Origin: Synechococcales cyanobacterium PMM_0073
GTDB lineage: Bacteria; Cyanobacteriota; Cyanobacteriia; Elainellales; Elainellaceae
Length of the DNA stretch: 18,526 bases
Reading direction: 5' to 3'
Assembly (NCBI GenBank): GCA_949127695.1
Contig: CASBQH010000182.1
Span: 1-18,526, forward strand
The notes below the pieces were generated by a model. That model did no database searches, was not told the origin of the DNA, and saw only the letters and a list, made by a program, of their open reading frames with translations. A program made the translations under genes and the position numbers. This document shows positions 1 to 5,975 of the stretch, one piece after another. Position 1 is the first letter of the stretch; every line of letters begins with the position of its first letter.

Positions 1-94
1 ATTTACAAATAGTCTGACTATCTCAATGATAGTAATCTTTACACACCCTTTTATGTACTCTGAATCAGTTAAGAACTGTGTGCTAGCTCGCTCA

Positions 95-334
95 CTAACC
101 GACTGCTAAACCCTTCGCAATCGGTGAATCCTTTCGCTCTGATGCCGCCACATACTTCGCCTCATCATAGGCTTCACCGCTCTGCCAACAGCGAAACAAT
201 ATCCGTATCCACTTAAATGCCAACGCCCGCATCGCCGCTGGATGACTATTCCCTTTGTCCCGCTGCATCCGATAATAGACCTGCGCCCAAGCACTGTGAT
301 TTGGATTGAGGCTGTCAAAGCAGCTTGATGGAAT
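95..334 (-). pseudogene. C-terminal remnant of an IS110-like transposase
   Basis: Read on the minus strand, the frame open from 334 to the stop at 95-97 encodes a peptide containing SAWAQVYYRMQRDKG, then MRALAFKWIRILFRCW, then YDEAKYVAASERKDSP. This pattern (a QRDKG-like stretch, ALAFKWIRI.FRCW, then an acidic YDE.KY tail) matches my recollection of the C-terminus of cyanobacterial IS110-family transposases. Only about 79 residues survive. An in-frame stop lies at 335-337, and the N-terminal DEDD catalytic domain is absent, so this is a dead fragment. A longer open frame on the same strand (399 to 106) is out of register with this homology and is probably accidental. The family call is from memory; the decay is seen directly. 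Confidence 0.6.
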
Positions 335-431
335 TCAAGAGCCTCAGAGACTCCGATCAGTGAGCACAGTTCTGTTCTCCAGTTTTCGTGCGATATCATA
401 GAGCCAGAGTCTCAGTCTGGGGGTGATAGGC

Positions 432-818
432 ATGAATTCAGCACCTAACGGGCAACCAGCAATTATTCATACTGAGCGAGGGCTAACCATCGCAGGCACT
501 CGCATCACGCTTTACGATGTGATGGATTACGTGACTGCCCAGTATCCACCTAAGTTTATCCGTGGTCTTTTCAACTTGACTGACTCCCAAATCGCCGCTG
601 CCCTTGCCTACATTGAAGCAAATCGCCCTGAAGTCGAAGCAGAGTATCAAACTGTGCTGAAGGAAGCTGAAGAACTTCGCGAGTACTACGAAGAGCGAAA
701 CCGTGATCTAATCGCCCGACTGGCAACAAAGCCACCTCGCCCCGGGATGGAGGCTGTCTGGGAGAAGCTGCAAGCACAAAAGGCAAAGCATCAAGCCCAA
801 CTTCAAGCTCAGACATGA
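432..818 (+). CDS. DUF433 domain protein, antitoxin-like
   Basis: This 128-residue protein is probably the antitoxin half of a cyanobacterial toxin-antitoxin pair. Near the N-terminus it has the DUF433-type sequence ERGLTIAGTRITLYDVMDY, followed by YPPKFIRGLFNLTDSQIAAALAYIEAN, which looks like a helix-turn-helix for operator binding. A charged helical tail (roughly residues 65-128, with EAEYQTVLKEAEELREYYEE) would be the toxin-contacting part. I chose the ATG at 432 over the GTG at 423 because the G-rich stretch ending at 430 can serve as ribosome-binding site and the family usually starts near this point. Its stop overlaps the ATG of the next short frame at 815 (ATGA), the usual arrangement for a coupled antitoxin-toxin pair. 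The downstream toxin is truncated, so this may be an orphan. Confidence 0.75.
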   Translation: MNSAPNGQPAIIHTERGLTIAGTRITLYDVMDYVTAQYPPKFIRGLFNLTDSQIAAALAYIEANRPEVEAEYQTVLKEAEELREYYEERNRDLIARLATKPPRPGMEAVWEKLQAQKAKHQAQLQAQT

Positions 819-940
819 TTTTTCTGGTCGATCATAATCTTGAAGGTCATGCTCTCCTCCTATCGGGCAATATTGCTAGCTTCGGTTGGCTAGACCTGTT
901 ACCCGTCAATCCGTCTCAGTCTCTCCTCATCAATCTATAA
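815..940 (+). pseudogene. Truncated PIN-like toxin, first 41 codons
   Basis: A 41-codon frame starts inside the stop codon of the DUF433 gene (ATGA overlap) and begins MIFLVDHNLEGHALLLSG, followed by IASFGWLDLLPV. This matches my recollection of the N-terminus of the small cyanobacterial proteins that follow DUF433 genes. It resembles PIN-like DUF5615 toxins, where the Asp in 'FL.D.NL' is an active-site acid. Those proteins are usually over 100 residues. Here the frame leaves the family pattern after LLPV and stops at 938-940, and I found no continuation in other frames up to 996. I infer an inactivated toxin. The family is remembered, not searched; the frame, overlap and early stop are seen directly. 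Confidence 0.6.
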
Positions 941-996
941 TCTATTGATAGGATGCTATACCTTGAAAGACACTATCTAACGCTTGCTCCAACGCC

Positions 997-1359
997 ATGC
1001 TGAATCCTCCAGACTATACTGCCAGAGAGCCGAGTTTTCTGGCTGAAAATCAGTCGGTCGCTTCGATGATCTCGCATCTGCACCGCTATTTTGACAATAC
1101 TCACTCGCATTACAAAACCGAGAAGAGCGGCATGATCAGCAATATGCATGGCTCGCTCTCGCCCGACGAGCAAAAGCAATTGCAGGATCAGCTCAGCAAG
1201 CTAGAAGCAGAAATCGCCATTTTTGGGGCGTTGAGCGACGCGCTCTCGGTGGCCGATCGGCTGCTGCATGCTCGCACGGTAATTAACGAAATCGGGCTAG
1301 ATAGCGATCTCTACAAGCATCATCACGAAGCAGCTCATCACGAGGTCAAAGACATATGA
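997..1359 (+). CDS. Hypothetical small protein with His-rich C-terminus
   Basis: I do not recognise this 120-residue protein. It has no signal peptide and no membrane segment. The middle (about residues 50-95) is predicted by eye to be helical and partly coiled-coil, with charged heptads around DEQKQLQDQLSKLEAEIAIF. The last 13 residues contain five histidines (KHHHEAAHHEVKDI), which could bind metal, though that is only suggestive. Its stop codon overlaps the start of the downstream histidine phosphatase by 4 bases (ATGA at 1356-1359), so the two are almost certainly translated from one message. No clear Shine-Dalgarno sequence precedes the ATG at 997. Coupling and frame openness make it likely to be a real gene. 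Confidence 0.65.
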   Translation: MLNPPDYTAREPSFLAENQSVASMISHLHRYFDNTHSHYKTEKSGMISNMHGSLSPDEQKQLQDQLSKLEAEIAIFGALSDALSVADRLLHARTVINEIGLDSDLYKHHHEAAHHEVKDI

Positions 1360-1994
1360 GCCTGCATATTTATTTTCTGCGGCATGGCGAAACGTCCTAC
1401 AGCCAAACGGGCGGCTACTGTGGCATCACTGACCCCGATCTGACGCCAGCGGGCTACGCGATGGCAGAAGCATTTGGTGCGGTCTACAAAGCGCTGTCCT
1501 GGCAGGCGATCTATTGCAGCCCGATGAAGCGGACGATTGCTACGGCGCGTCCACTCTGCGAGGCGGTAGGGCTGGAAATGCAGCTCCGAGACGGCCTCAA
1601 AGAAATCAACTACGGCGAGTGGGAAGGCCAAACTCAGGATGAAATCAAAGTCAAATATGCCGATGACTATATGCACTGGCTGGCCGAACCCGCCTGGAAT
1701 CCGCCCACAGGCGGCGAAACTGCGGTACAAATCGCCAGCCGCGCCTCGCTGGTAATGACCGAAATTGAGCAGAAATATCCCAGCGGCAACGTGCTGGTGG
1801 TGTCGCACAAAGCCACGATTCGCGTCGTGCTGTGCAGTCTGCTGGGAATTGATCTAGGGCGCTACCGAGATCGAATTGATATGCCTGCGGCTTCAATCAG
1901 CGTCGTCAAGTTTGATCGGCATGGCCCAATGCTGCAAAGCCTGGGCGACCGGGTCTACATGGGCGACGAATTGCGGAATCGTCCGGGAACTTAG
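1356..1994 (+). CDS. Histidine phosphatase family protein (phosphoglycerate mutase-like)
   Basis: This 212-residue cytoplasmic enzyme belongs to the histidine phosphatase superfamily, which forms a phosphohistidine intermediate. The sequence shows the family signature FLRHGET with Arg9 and nucleophile His10, the CSPMKRTIATA block with phosphate-binding Arg59, the EINYGEWEG block with likely proton donor Glu83, and the second active-site pair in VVSHKATIRVV (His151). Length and motif spacing match the cofactor-dependent phosphoglycerate mutase/CobC-like branch that in cyanobacteria mostly covers phosphatases rather than true mutases. The substrate cannot be read from sequence. Candidates include sugar phosphates and alpha-ribazole phosphate, but no cobalamin genes are nearby. 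It overlaps the preceding unknown gene by 4 bases, implying translational coupling and perhaps a shared function. Confidence 0.9.
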   Translation: MSLHIYFLRHGETSYSQTGGYCGITDPDLTPAGYAMAEAFGAVYKALSWQAIYCSPMKRTIATARPLCEAVGLEMQLRDGLKEINYGEWEGQTQDEIKVKYADDYMHWLAEPAWNPPTGGETAVQIASRASLVMTEIEQKYPSGNVLVVSHKATIRVVLCSLLGIDLGRYRDRIDMPAASISVVKFDRHGPMLQSLGDRVYMGDELRNRPGT

Positions 1995-2138
1995 GCTTTT
2001 AGAGCAGTGAGTTTTGCATCGCTCTGTGCGACTGCAACCTGAGCCGCGAGCAACCTAACAGCCTCTTCACGCAGCAGCACAGACCCAGCGACCTGAGCGA
2101 ATTCGCAATCTATTCTATGTATACAGAATACAGCTATT

Positions 2139-2181
2139 TGTACTGGGGAATACAGAAATGCAATGAGAGATGTTCTTCAAT
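2139..2181 (+). promoter_or_regulatory. Candidate NtcA-activated promoter for the ABC importer
   Basis: TGTA (2139-2142), eight bases, then TACA (2151-2154) gives the extended NtcA consensus TGTA-N8-TACA. After a 22-base gap from the TAC comes TTCAAT (2176-2181), one mismatch from the TAN3T form of -10 box used in class II NtcA promoters, where the activator centres near -41.5. A start site near 2188 is implied. An overlapping array just upstream (TGTATACA at 2118-2125 and TACA at 2129-2132, giving TGTA-N7-TACA) may be a second weak site or an unrelated operator. Box and spacing are seen; activation by NtcA is inferred. Confidence 0.5.
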
Positions 2182-2214
2182 GCATTCAAGAACATAATCG
2201 ACTTACAGCTATTC

Positions 2215-2241
2215 ATAGTGGTAAGTCAATAGTGGTAAGTC
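2215..2241 (+). repeat. 13-bp direct repeat, two copies
   Basis: ATAGTGGTAAGTC occurs at 2215-2227 and again at 2229-2241, separated by one base (14-base period). It lies in the probable leader of the ABC importer message, downstream of the candidate NtcA promoter. It could be a tandem protein-binding site on one face shift of the helix or a simple slippage duplication; the sequence does not decide. Confidence 0.7.
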
Positions 2242-2343
2242 CCCCCAAATAGGGACGGCGATAGAGTCAGCTTCTCTGTCTGAGCTTGCAGGGAGGCGCG
2301 TTTGTTTCCGTAGTTTATTCAAAATTTAGATTGGAGAGCGATT

Positions 2344-3483
2344 GTGAGCAGAGTCAACTCTACAAGGGTTACTGGTCTACTGCTGGTGGCGACCTGGATG
2401 ACCTTCCTGGCTGGATGCGCGTCTCAACCGACGGCAACGAGTTCTACTGCTTCGCCGTCGGCGACTGCTGCGGCTGGCGCTCCAGTTGCAGCCGACTCAA
2501 AAGCGCAAAAAGATCTGCGGGTGCAGCTCTCTTTCTTAATGCAGAGCCTGGATGCGCCGCTGATTGTGGCGATTGAAAAGGGATATTTCAAGGAAGCTGG
2601 CTTGAATGTCTCCTATGAGCGGGGTTTTGGTAACGCGGATACGATTAGTAAACTCGGAACAGGCAACTTTGACATCGCGTTTAGCGATATGTACAACGCG
2701 CTAGAATTTAACGAAAAGAATCCAGGTAATAAAGTAATTGCGGTGGCAGTTACGCAGAACAAAGCGCCGTTTTCAGTGGTGGCATTCAAAGATAGCGGCA
2801 TCAATAGCCCGAAAGATCTGGCTGGCAAAAAGCTAGGAGCACCCGCAGGAGACGGGCCGCGCAAGCTCTTCCCTTTGTTCGCCAAAGAAGTCGGGCTTGA
2901 TCCCAGCTCAGTGCAATGGACAACCATGGATGCCAAGCTGAGAGAGAGCTTTTTGCTGCAAAAACAGGTCGATGCGGTGAGCGGTTTTTCAACTTCGGTG
3001 CTGCCCAGCCTGCTTAAAGCGGGCAAATCGATCAACGATATCAATGTCTTTTACTACACCGATAATGGTCTCGACTTTTACGGCAACGCGATTCTCACCA
3101 GCGCTGCTTTTGCTGAGAAAAACCCCGATGCGGTTAAGGGCTTTGTTCAGGCATATATGCGCGGTATGCAGGACGTTTTGAAAGATCCCTCAGCCGGACT
3201 GGATACGGTAATTGCCGCTGACCAGAGCAAGCTGATGGATCGCACGGCAGAAAAGGCGCGTCTAGAGGTGGCGCTGGAGCGACTGTATGTGACGCCCGAA
3301 GTCGAGAAGTCTGGCTTAGGCTCGATTGATCCGCAGCGCTTGGAGAAAACAATTGAGCAAACGGTTGAGGGCTTTGGCCTGAAAAGCAATCCGCAGGTAG
3401 CAGATATCTATACGGATGCGTTTTTGCCTGCGGCGGCGGATCGACAGGTGCCGCCCGCCAGCGAGCGCGGCGCACTGAAATAG
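2344..3483 (+). CDS. ABC transporter substrate-binding lipoprotein, NitT/TauT (SsuA/THI5-like) family
   Basis: This 379-residue binding protein captures a small solute outside the inner membrane for the importer encoded next. It starts at a GTG preceded by GGAG at 2333-2336, seven bases upstream. A lipoprotein signal peptide is clear: hydrophobic core GLLLVATWMTFLAG and lipobox LAGC with acylated Cys25, then a Ser/Thr/Ala/Pro-rich linker to about residue 55. The mature domain has the NMT1/THI5-like layout: SLDAPLIVAIEKGYFKEAGL near residue 70, then NADTISKLGTGNFDIAFSD, then SPKDLAGKKLGAPAGDG. Family members bind HMP and other thiamine precursors, riboflavin, sulfonates, taurine, nitrate, cyanate or guanidine, and motif reading cannot select among them. 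The NtcA-like box upstream favours a nitrogen-containing ligand (inference). Confidence 0.85.
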   Translation: MSRVNSTRVTGLLLVATWMTFLAGCASQPTATSSTASPSATAAAGAPVAADSKAQKDLRVQLSFLMQSLDAPLIVAIEKGYFKEAGLNVSYERGFGNADTISKLGTGNFDIAFSDMYNALEFNEKNPGNKVIAVAVTQNKAPFSVVAFKDSGINSPKDLAGKKLGAPAGDGPRKLFPLFAKEVGLDPSSVQWTTMDAKLRESFLLQKQVDAVSGFSTSVLPSLLKAGKSINDINVFYYTDNGLDFYGNAILTSAAFAEKNPDAVKGFVQAYMRGMQDVLKDPSAGLDTVIAADQSKLMDRTAEKARLEVALERLYVTPEVEKSGLGSIDPQRLEKTIEQTVEGFGLKSNPQVADIYTDAFLPAAADRQVPPASERGALK

Positions 3484-3554
3484 CTCGACGCTGCTCGCGA
3501 TTCAGGTTTGTTTCGAGGTCGAGACTTCCAGCTTAAAACTTCAAGCCAAAACTT

Positions 3555-4382
3555 ATGGTACAGCCGCTCGTTGATTCAACTACCCCTGAACCCGCTGCAT
3601 CTGCTGGTCAGCCTCTGCTGGAGTTTGACCAGGTCGGATTAGAGTATCCGTTTGAAGGCTCAATGCGGCAGATCATTCAATCGGTGGATCTGTCCATTCA
3701 GCCGGGTGAATTTGTCTCGTTTGTCGGCCCCAGCGGCTGTGGCAAAACCTCGATTCTACGCATGGTTTCGGGGCTGAATCCCGCCCCGATTGGCGAAGTT
3801 CGCTGTCGGGGGCAGCGGATCTCTAAGCCGCTGAAGAATGTGGGGATTGCCTTTCAAAATCCGGTGATGCTGCCCTGGCGCAATACGCTCAGCAATGTGA
3901 TGCTGCCGCTGGAAATTGTGTCGCCTTACAAGCAGGAGATGCACAGAAAGAAAGCTGAATTCGTTCACATGGCGCAAGATCTGCTTTCTACCGTGCGGCT
4001 GCAAGATTTTCAAAAGCAGTATCCCTGGCAGCTTTCGGGCGGGATGCGGCAGCGAGCCTCACTCTGTCGGGCTTTGATTCACCAGCCGGAAATTCTGCTG
4101 CTGGATGAGCCGTTTGGGGCGCTGGATGCTTTTACGCGCGAAGAAATGTGGGTGATGCTGCAAGCGCTCTGGATGCGGGTGAAATGCGTCGGCATTCTAA
4201 TTACGCACGATCTGCGAGAGGCTGTCTTTCTCTCAGACAAAGTGTACGTGATGAGTTCACGCCCCAGCACCATTATCTACGAGACGCGGATTGACCTCCC
4301 TCGCCCGCGCACCCTGGAAATGGAGCTATCAGATGAGTTCAATCACTACTTTTCAACAATTCGCCGACATATTCAGCACTAA
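3555..4382 (+). CDS. ABC transporter ATP-binding protein, NitT/TauT type
   Basis: This 275-residue ATPase powers the importer from the cytoplasmic face. All functional motifs are present: Walker A GPSGCGKT (58-65), Q-loop Gln101 in IAFQNPVMLPWRN, signature LSGGMRQR (160-167), Walker B ILLLDEPF with Glu185, D-loop GALD (188-191) and switch His218 in LITHDLREA. The LPWR sequence after the Q-loop and the PR.R.(L) tail region are typical of the SsuB/TauB/NrtD group. No clear Shine-Dalgarno sequence precedes the ATG at 3555. The gap from the binding-protein gene is 71 bases with no terminator, so the three genes probably form one operon. The first 20 residues are a low-complexity extension before the conserved domain, so a slightly later start is possible but no good alternative codon is seen. 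Confidence 0.93.
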   Translation: MVQPLVDSTTPEPAASAGQPLLEFDQVGLEYPFEGSMRQIIQSVDLSIQPGEFVSFVGPSGCGKTSILRMVSGLNPAPIGEVRCRGQRISKPLKNVGIAFQNPVMLPWRNTLSNVMLPLEIVSPYKQEMHRKKAEFVHMAQDLLSTVRLQDFQKQYPWQLSGGMRQRASLCRALIHQPEILLLDEPFGALDAFTREEMWVMLQALWMRVKCVGILITHDLREAVFLSDKVYVMSSRPSTIIYETRIDLPRPRTLEMELSDEFNHYFSTIRRHIQH

Positions 4383-4417
4383 TACTCTTCTATCTCTACC
4401 CTACTATCTTCAACGCG

Positions 4418-5179
4418 ATGGAAAAGTTTCTCAAATCTAAGTCGGCAGGCTTCATCCTGCCCTTTATCGCGACTATAGCGCTATTTGTGCTCTGGGAACT
4501 CATTGTTATCCTCTTCAAAATTCCGCCATTCAATCTGCCTGCTCCGAGCGATATTTTTCAGGCGATGATCAACTTTGCACCGCAGCTGACGGTGAATGCG
4601 TTCCGGACGCTTTGGACAACCATGCTGGGCTTTGTGCTGGCGGTAGGGGTGGGCGTAATTCTGGGCTTTTTAATCGGCTACTCCAAAGTGGCCTATTTGA
4701 CGCTCTATCCCCTTCTAGTAGCGTTTAACACCATTCCCAAGGCGGCCATTGTACCCTTGCTGGCCATCTGGTTTGGGGCTAACGCCATTCCTGCCACGCT
4801 TACCGCTTTTTTGCTGGCTTTCTTCCCAATCGCGGTTAACGTGGCGCTGGGACTGGACACCGTAGAGCCAGAAATGAAAGACGTGCTGCGCTCGCTGGGC
4901 GCTAGCCAGCTTGAAACCTTTCAAAAAGTCGGCTGGCCTCACTCGCTGCCCTACATTTTTGCCTCACTCAAAATTGCGGCATCGTTTGCCTTTATTGGCA
5001 CCGTAATTTCAGAGTCAGTTGCCTCGAATGCGGGATTGGGGTACCTGATTGTGCAGGCCACCTCCAGCTTTGATATTCCGCTGGCCTTTGCGGCTCTGCT
5101 AATTTTGGCTCTGATGGGAACGCTGCTCTACGTGTTCTTTGTGTTTGTTGAAAAGAAGGTAATCTACTGGGCAAGATAA
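4418..5179 (+). CDS. ABC transporter permease, NitT/TauT type
   Basis: This 253-residue inner-membrane protein forms the translocation channel, presumably as a homodimer. About six hydrophobic segments are visible, at roughly residues 12-34, 68-88, 94-118, 122-145, 178-200 and 220-245. Between the fourth and fifth is the EAA loop that docks on the ATPase: EMKDVLRSLGASQLETFQKV (152-171), with the expected G at the SLGAS position. TIPKAAIVPLLAIWFG (105-120) is also typical of SsuC/TauC/NrtB-type permeases. It starts 36 bases after the ATPase gene and closes the operon. Its stop codon lies inside a perfect 14-bp tandem duplication (5166-5193), which does not alter the protein because the first copy already ends in TAA. 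Confidence 0.92.
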   Translation: MEKFLKSKSAGFILPFIATIALFVLWELIVILFKIPPFNLPAPSDIFQAMINFAPQLTVNAFRTLWTTMLGFVLAVGVGVILGFLIGYSKVAYLTLYPLLVAFNTIPKAAIVPLLAIWFGANAIPATLTAFLLAFFPIAVNVALGLDTVEPEMKDVLRSLGASQLETFQKVGWPHSLPYIFASLKIAASFAFIGTVISESVASNAGLGYLIVQATSSFDIPLAFAALLILALMGTLLYVFFVFVEKKVIYWAR

Positions 5180-5193
5180 ACTGGGCAAGATAA
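5166..5193 (+). repeat. 14-bp tandem duplication across the permease stop codon
   Basis: ACTGGGCAAGATAA occurs at 5166-5179 and again at 5180-5193 with no spacer. The first copy contains the last codons and stop of the permease gene; the second is entirely non-coding. The perfect identity suggests a recent slippage event. Confidence 0.9.
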
Positions 5194-5234
5194 TTTGGGC
5201 GCGACGGGAGTGATTCTCTGGCTCATTATCCTGA

Positions 5235-5597
5235 TTAATCACCAGTTGGAGGCTCTAGCCCCGAAAGTTTGGGCGTGCGGCCATAGAGCCGATCGAGCAC
5301 CCGCTTCACCGAAATCCGCTGCCACTGCTGCCCGCGCTTCGTGCAATAGCCGTTTTGGTTGAGCCAATCTGCCACCTGCTGCAATGACTTTCCAGACTTA
5401 TGATGGCGACGAATTAGCTCAATAATTTGCTGCTCATCCGGATTTTCGGCCAGTTCGCCATCTACTGCCTGCTGGCCAAACGCTGGCGAGCCATAGCCCG
5501 CATAGCCCCCCTGAGCCGCTTTCAGCCTGCGAGCCTGCTCTAGGCGCTCCCAGATTTCGTGGTTTTGAGCAGGATTTTGAACCGGTTCAGATCCCAT
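5235..5597 (-). CDS. Stand-alone recombinase-domain protein (serine-recombinase DNA-binding part only)
   Basis: This 120-residue protein resembles the 'Recombinase' domain (PF07508) that follows the catalytic domain in large serine recombinases. Residues about 26-46 (KAAQGGYAGYGSPAFGQQAVDG) match the typical KAEQGGYAGG.PPYGY..VDG block. Residues 52-106 match its helical part, with IIELIRRHHKSGKSLQQVADWLNQNG and a final KRG.QW..ISVKRVLDRLYG. The whole N-terminal resolvase domain with its catalytic serine is missing: no such sequence lies upstream, and the frame begins with a short unrelated N-terminus (MGSEPVQNPAQN). It therefore cannot recombine DNA by itself and may be a DNA-binding regulator or a domesticated relic. 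It is convergent with the ABC permease. The start at 5597 is the only ATG fitting the conserved part well. Confidence 0.7.
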   Translation of the reverse strand: MGSEPVQNPAQNHEIWERLEQARRLKAAQGGYAGYGSPAFGQQAVDGELAENPDEQQIIELIRRHHKSGKSLQQVADWLNQNGYCTKRGQQWQRISVKRVLDRLYGRTPKLSGLEPPTGD

Positions 5598-5714
5598 AGC
5601 TGCATCCAGTCTGGCTTAAATGCTCAGCATATCCTGACATCTCAAGCTTTGCTGCGCCAAAATTCTGCTGAGAATCTGTAATTGATCCAAAATTTTTAGC
5701 TTCTTCCATTTTAA

Positions 5715-5757
5715 GTAGTCTGTGATACAAACATTCCTTTTTTTCTGTTCTTATTAT
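5715..5757 (+). promoter_or_regulatory. Candidate NtcA class II promoter for ppk2-glnN
   Basis: GTA (5715-5717), eight bases, TAC (5726-5728), followed after 23 bases by TATTAT (5752-5757), reproduces the textbook NtcA-activated layout GTA-N8-TAC / N22-23 / TAN3T. The right half-site extends to TACA. The box is palindromic, but on the opposite strand I do not see an equally good -10 at the right distance, so rightward transcription toward ppk2 is favoured. A start near 5763-5764 is implied. Family knowledge: NtcA activates glnN in nitrogen-starved cyanobacteria. Activation here is inferred from sequence only. Confidence 0.65.
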
Positions 5758-5897
5758 AGGGCGAGTACCAAATACCTTTACTGGCATGTAGCGATTGCGG
5801 ATTGCAATCTTGATCGAATTTCCCTGTTACATCCCTCGAACGAGACCAAACCCGTCGTAGGATTAAAGTGATGGGTCAGGCGGTTTAGGGTCGTGGC

Positions 5898-5919
5898 CTG
5901 AGGGTTCGGTTGCCCTCAG
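5898..5919 (+). other. Perfect hairpin in the ppk2 leader
   Basis: CTGAGGG (5898-5904) and CCCTCAG (5913-5919) form a 7-bp perfect stem around an 8-base loop. No T-run follows, so it is unlikely to be an intrinsic terminator. A weaker upstream stem pairs ACCCGTC with GATGGGT (one G-U) around 5848-5878. It ends about 56 bases before the ppk2 start and could influence leader stability or translation. Confidence 0.5.
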
Positions 5920-5975
5920 ATTGATCCAGCTCAGTTGATTCTGAATTACATTACTCCCGCACCATAAGGAGCATT

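Larger units (their letters stand above)
1995..2343 (+). other. Non-coding region upstream of the ABC importer
   Basis: This 349-base stretch holds no convincing gene. It contains a cluster of TGTA/TACA half-sites at 2118-2154, including a candidate NtcA box, a 13-bp direct repeat at 2215-2241, and a weak GTCCC/GGGAC stem at 2239-2256. If transcription starts near 2188, the ABC importer message has a leader of roughly 155 bases. I compared the leader with remembered TPP and guanidine riboswitch motifs and saw no match. Confidence 0.6.
5598..5975 (+). other. Regulatory intergenic region upstream of ppk2-glnN
   Basis: This 378-base stretch separates the minus-strand recombinase-domain gene from ppk2. 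It contains a candidate NtcA promoter (5715-5757), a leader of about 210 bases, a 7-bp perfect hairpin (5898-5919) and the ppk2 ribosome-binding site (AAGGAG at 5966-5971). A 66-codon minus-strand open frame (5787-5587) crosses the promoter, lacks recognisable features and is probably not a gene. The leftward gene's promoter should also lie here but is not obvious. Confidence 0.6.

Noticed and set aside
929..949. Imperfect palindrome ATCAAT..ATTGAT over the end of the truncated toxin
   Set aside because: Two internal mismatches and a fully AT-rich composition make it weak, and no promoter or T-run gives it a role.
2188..2343. TPP or guanidine riboswitch before the NitT/TauT importer
   Set aside because: The conserved cores of these riboswitches as I recall them are absent. 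The only structures are a weak 5-bp stem and a direct repeat.
5587..5787. 66-codon minus-strand frame overlapping the recombinase-domain gene start
   Set aside because: It has no ribosome-binding site or domain, overlaps the candidate NtcA promoter and is out of frame with the conserved downstream protein.
5764..5975. Glutamine riboswitch (glnA RNA) in the ppk2 leader
   Set aside because: I looked for the conserved core remembered for this motif and did not find it. Only generic hairpins are visible.
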